From positions 220,880 to 284,879 of the forward strand of contig JACRMN010000017.1 of the NCBI GenBank assembly GCA_016214955.1: a DNA stretch of 64,000 nt. The letters are read 5' to 3'. The translations under genes and the position numbers were made by a program. Shown here piece after piece: positions 62,446 to 64,000 of the stretch (positions are counted from its first letter, which is position 1; each line of letters begins with the position of its first letter). The stretch comes from Deltaproteobacteria bacterium (GTDB lineage Bacteria; Myxococcota; Myxococcia; Myxococcales; Anaeromyxobacteraceae). The notes under the pieces are model-generated. The model ran no database searches and was not told the origin of the DNA. It saw only the letters and a program-made list of their open reading frames with translations.

Positions 62446-62519
62446 GGCGCATCCGGGCGCGCGGCAGCCTGCCCCAGCGACCCGTCGCGGGCTCGCCGGA
62501 ACGGACCAGCATCCTCGGG

Positions 62520-62687
62520 TCAGGCCTGCCAGCGCTCCACGGTATGGGCCACGGCCGCGACGCCCGGGTCCGGCCGCTCGGCCACGAGCCGCGCGGCGAA
62601 GAAGGCGCCGAGGAGCAGGGCTGCGATGACGGTGGCGATCTCGAGCGCGGGGATGAAGCGATCGGGTCTGCGGGCGAAGACGGTCAT
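62520..62687 (-). CDS. small one-helix membrane protein, copy 3 of 3
   Basis: 55 residues, ATG after GCAGGAGGA. FARRPDRFIPALEIATVIAA begins the molecule and ALLLGAFFAARLV ends the helix (about 17-36). The (E)IATV and ALLLGA features match copies 1 and 2, but the tail (AERPDPGVAAVAHTVERWQA) is different. It has the same 27-base element upstream (62735-62761). It is too short for routine gene calling and is supported by the SD, the element and the paralogy. Confidence 0.75.
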   Translation of the reverse strand: MTVFARRPDRFIPALEIATVIAALLLGAFFAARLVAERPDPGVAAVAHTVERWQA

Positions 62688-62734
62688 GGCGTCCTCCTGC
62701 TTGGGCGGCGGCGTTCGCCTCGCCTTTCACTCCA

Positions 62735-62761
62735 TGGACAGGGCGCGCCCGGGGATCTGAC
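62735..62761 (-). promoter_or_regulatory. conserved 27-base promoter-like element, copy 3
   Basis: Minus strand GTCAGATC (62761-62754), N12, CTGTCCA (62741-62735), 48 bases before the ATG of copy 3. The flanks share no other similarity with copies 1 and 2, so the conservation of the two blocks is selective. Confidence 0.7.
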
Positions 62762-62835
62762 GATCGGCGAGACCGGTGCGACCGGACCTTCGTCCCATGG
62801 AAGGACTGGCTTTTCGGCGGACCGGACGGCATCCT

Positions 62836-62918
62836 CCCCGACCCCGACCCCGACCCCGCCCCCCACCCCCGCCCCCCCCCCCCCCCCCCCCCCCACCCCC
62901 CCCCCCCCCCCCCCCCCC
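62836..62918 (+). repeat. CCCCGA hexamers running into two 23-base poly-C tracts
   Basis: Three CCCCGA units (62836-62853) and impure C-rich sequence lead to C23 (62872-62894), one A (62895) and C23 again (62896-62918). Such long homopolymers are rare and unstable; the tract can form an i-motif and the opposite strand a G-quadruplex. It lies in the apparent 5' part of the esterase gene. The length may also be an assembly artefact. Confidence 0.9.
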
Positions 62919-62974
62919 ACGCCGCCGCACACCGCTCCAACCTCCCCTGGCAGCTGCGCATCACCGCCTTCGAC

Positions 62975-63697
62975 GTGAAGTCGCCGGTGCCGGGCATCGA
63001 GGGGCGCGAGGTGGGCGTGCTCGTGCCGCCGGGCTTCCACCCGCGCTCCCGCTGGCCCATCCCGGCGCTCTACCTCCTCGACGGCAACAACGGCCTCGAC
63101 TACGACCCGTTCGGCCACGGGGGCTGGCAGGCGCACAGGGCCGCCGACGCCCTGGCGGCAGCGGGCGCGCCGCTCCTGCTGGTCCTGGTGCCCAACGCTC
63201 CGGCCCGCGGCGAGGAGTTCGTGCCCGGCAAGGGCCGCGCCCCGGGCCCCACCGCCGAGGGCCACCTCGAGTTCCTGGCCCGCGCCGTGGTCCCCGCCGT
63301 CGAGCGCCGCTTCCCGGCCCTGGTCGCGCCCTCGGGCCGCGTCATCGCCGGCTCCTCCTACGGCGGCGTGCACGCCTTCTGGGCCGCCTGGACCCGCCCC
63401 GACCTCTTCGGCATGGCGCTCGCCATGTCGCCCTCGCGCGCCTACGACCTCTCGGCCCTGGTCCGGCGGGCGGACGCGCACCCGCCGCTGCGCATCTACC
63501 TCGACAGCGGAACCACCGACCAGCACGGCGGCGACGACGGCCTCTCCCGCACGCGGGCGCTGGCCCGGCTGCTCGCCTCCCGCGGCTACGGGGAGAAGGA
63601 CCTGCGCTTCGTCGTCGGCAAGGGGCACAGCCACACCGAGGCGGCCTGGCGCGAGCGGCTCCCCGCGGCGATGCGCTTCCTATTCCTGGGCCGCTGA
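62975..63697 (+). CDS. esterase of the enterochelin-esterase/EsteraseD type, 5' end interrupted by poly-C
   Basis: 240 residues from GTG 62975, but similarity starts upstream: WQLRITAFDVKSP (from about 62956) belongs to the first strand, and the frame stays open through the poly-C tract with no ATG, GTG or TTG. The fold features are VGVLVPPGFHP, ALYLLDGNN, nucleophile GSSYGG, acid in YLDSGTTDQHGGDDG and His in GKGHSHTEAAW. Similar proteins cleave esters or siderophores. The true start is probably upstream of the tract in another frame (for example ATG 62797), so expression may depend on tract length. Divergent from small protein copy 3. Confidence 0.75.
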   Translation: MKSPVPGIEGREVGVLVPPGFHPRSRWPIPALYLLDGNNGLDYDPFGHGGWQAHRAADALAAAGAPLLLVLVPNAPARGEEFVPGKGRAPGPTAEGHLEFLARAVVPAVERRFPALVAPSGRVIAGSSYGGVHAFWAAWTRPDLFGMALAMSPSRAYDLSALVRRADAHPPLRIYLDSGTTDQHGGDDGLSRTRALARLLASRGYGEKDLRFVVGKGHSHTEAAWRERLPAAMRFLFLGR

Positions 63698-63902
63698 CGC
63701 TCGGCCGCCGTCCCCACGACCTCCCACACCCGCTGTCCGCCGTTCCCGCCGGACTCGTCGGCTGGATCCGACAGCAGGAGTGCGCAAGTGCCCGGAATCC
63801 GGTGCCGGAGGAGTGGCAGGGCACGTGCAATCTCTCTGGCCATACGGCGCACGGCGCCTAGAGCCTCGAAGGCAAACGCAGACCAACCCACGGAGAAACA
63901 CC

Positions 63903-64000
63903 ATGAACCGCAAGACCCCCACTCTCATCGGCGCCGGCGTCGGACTCGCTGTCTTCCTGGCGGTCGGCCTCCTGCCTGCCCTGCTGTACGGCGGCTACGC
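63903..64000 (+). CDS. start of a membrane protein (3' end outside window)
   Basis: GGAGAAACACC precedes ATG 63903. The visible 32 residues are MNRKTPTLIG followed by a hydrophobic helix (AGVGLAVFLAVGLLPALL). It is a signal anchor or first membrane segment of a protein that continues beyond the window. The 205-base gap before it (63698-63902) shows no clear element apart from a partial GCCGGTGCCGGA copy near 63805. No family assignment is possible. Confidence 0.55.
   Translation, partial: MNRKTPTLIGAGVGLAVFLAVGLLPALLYGGY

Noticed and set aside
62684..63634. Glycine-rich minus-strand open frame through the poly-C tract
   Set aside because: The poly-Gly stretch is only the translation of the G-tract; the plus-strand esterase has the catalytic motifs.

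Overview
The window reads as chromosomal DNA of a very GC-rich (roughly three-quarters G+C) Gram-negative bacterium, most likely a member of Myxococcota close to Anaeromyxobacter. The grounds are the codon bias, the density of histidine kinases, orphan receivers, a Ser/Thr kinase and TPR proteins, outer-membrane lipoproteins, an RND pump, a c-type cytochrome, and a recA promoter carrying a GTTCAG-type element resembling the myxobacterial LexA site. The taxonomic call is inference; there is no rRNA in the window. I see no tRNA, rRNA, CRISPR array, insertion sequence, integrase or phage gene.

Layout. 1-4.2 kb: the end of an alkaline phosphatase, then a GT21 (ceramide-glucosyltransferase-like) and a GT-B-fold glycosyltransferase. 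4.2-6.2 kb: a repeat patch, a metallophosphoesterase and a nucleotidyltransferase. 6.4-7.9 kb: a soluble chemoreceptor-tip-like protein with a diiron ODP/flavodiiron-type beta-lactamase-fold protein. 8.1-11.9 kb: receiver, small membrane protein and a solute-symporter-fused histidine kinase. 12-15.6 kb: a coiled-coil lipoprotein, two L,D-transpeptidases and a CadC-like regulator. 15.7-20.6 kb (minus): PLP decarboxylase and cysteine synthase, zinc phospholipase C/P1-nuclease-like protein, and an RlmL-like methyltransferase. 20.7-28.8 kb (plus): ABC-F ATPase, methyltransferase and an RND efflux operon. 29.2-33.7 kb: a PAP2/sphingomyelin-synthase-like protein and a TRAP system (fused DctQM, TatT, DctP). 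33.7-41.3 kb: hydrolase, prolyl oligopeptidase, receiver, DUF429-like protein, uracil-DNA glycosylase, WYL regulator, LysE exporter, cytochrome c. 41.3-47.7 kb: rpe-rsmB-fmt, a HAMP protein, a TerB/LETM1-like protein and recA. 48-51.2 kb: histidine kinase, aldo/keto reductase, thioesterase.

The last 13 kb (51.2-64 kb) is accessory in character. It holds PepSY, beta-helix and barrel-like exported proteins, two LuxR-type regulators and a 1451-residue Ser/Thr kinase. It also holds a nucleotidyltransferase/small-protein pair, a decayed serine hydrolase and an esterase whose 5' end runs into two 23-base poly-C runs. Scattered through it are three small paralogous one-helix proteins. Each has the same 27-base element, GTCAGATC-N12-CTGTCCA, 48-62 bases upstream of its start. 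This looks like a regulon read by an alternative sigma factor and is the best candidate here for an undescribed system.

A window-wide pattern is that about nine genes lack a Shine-Dalgarno sequence and have a TAnnnT-like -10 box 6-9 bases before the start codon, suggesting frequent leaderless transcription. The structural genes are otherwise densely packed, with 1-8 base overlaps inside operons and several convergent overlaps (158, 92 and 3 bases).
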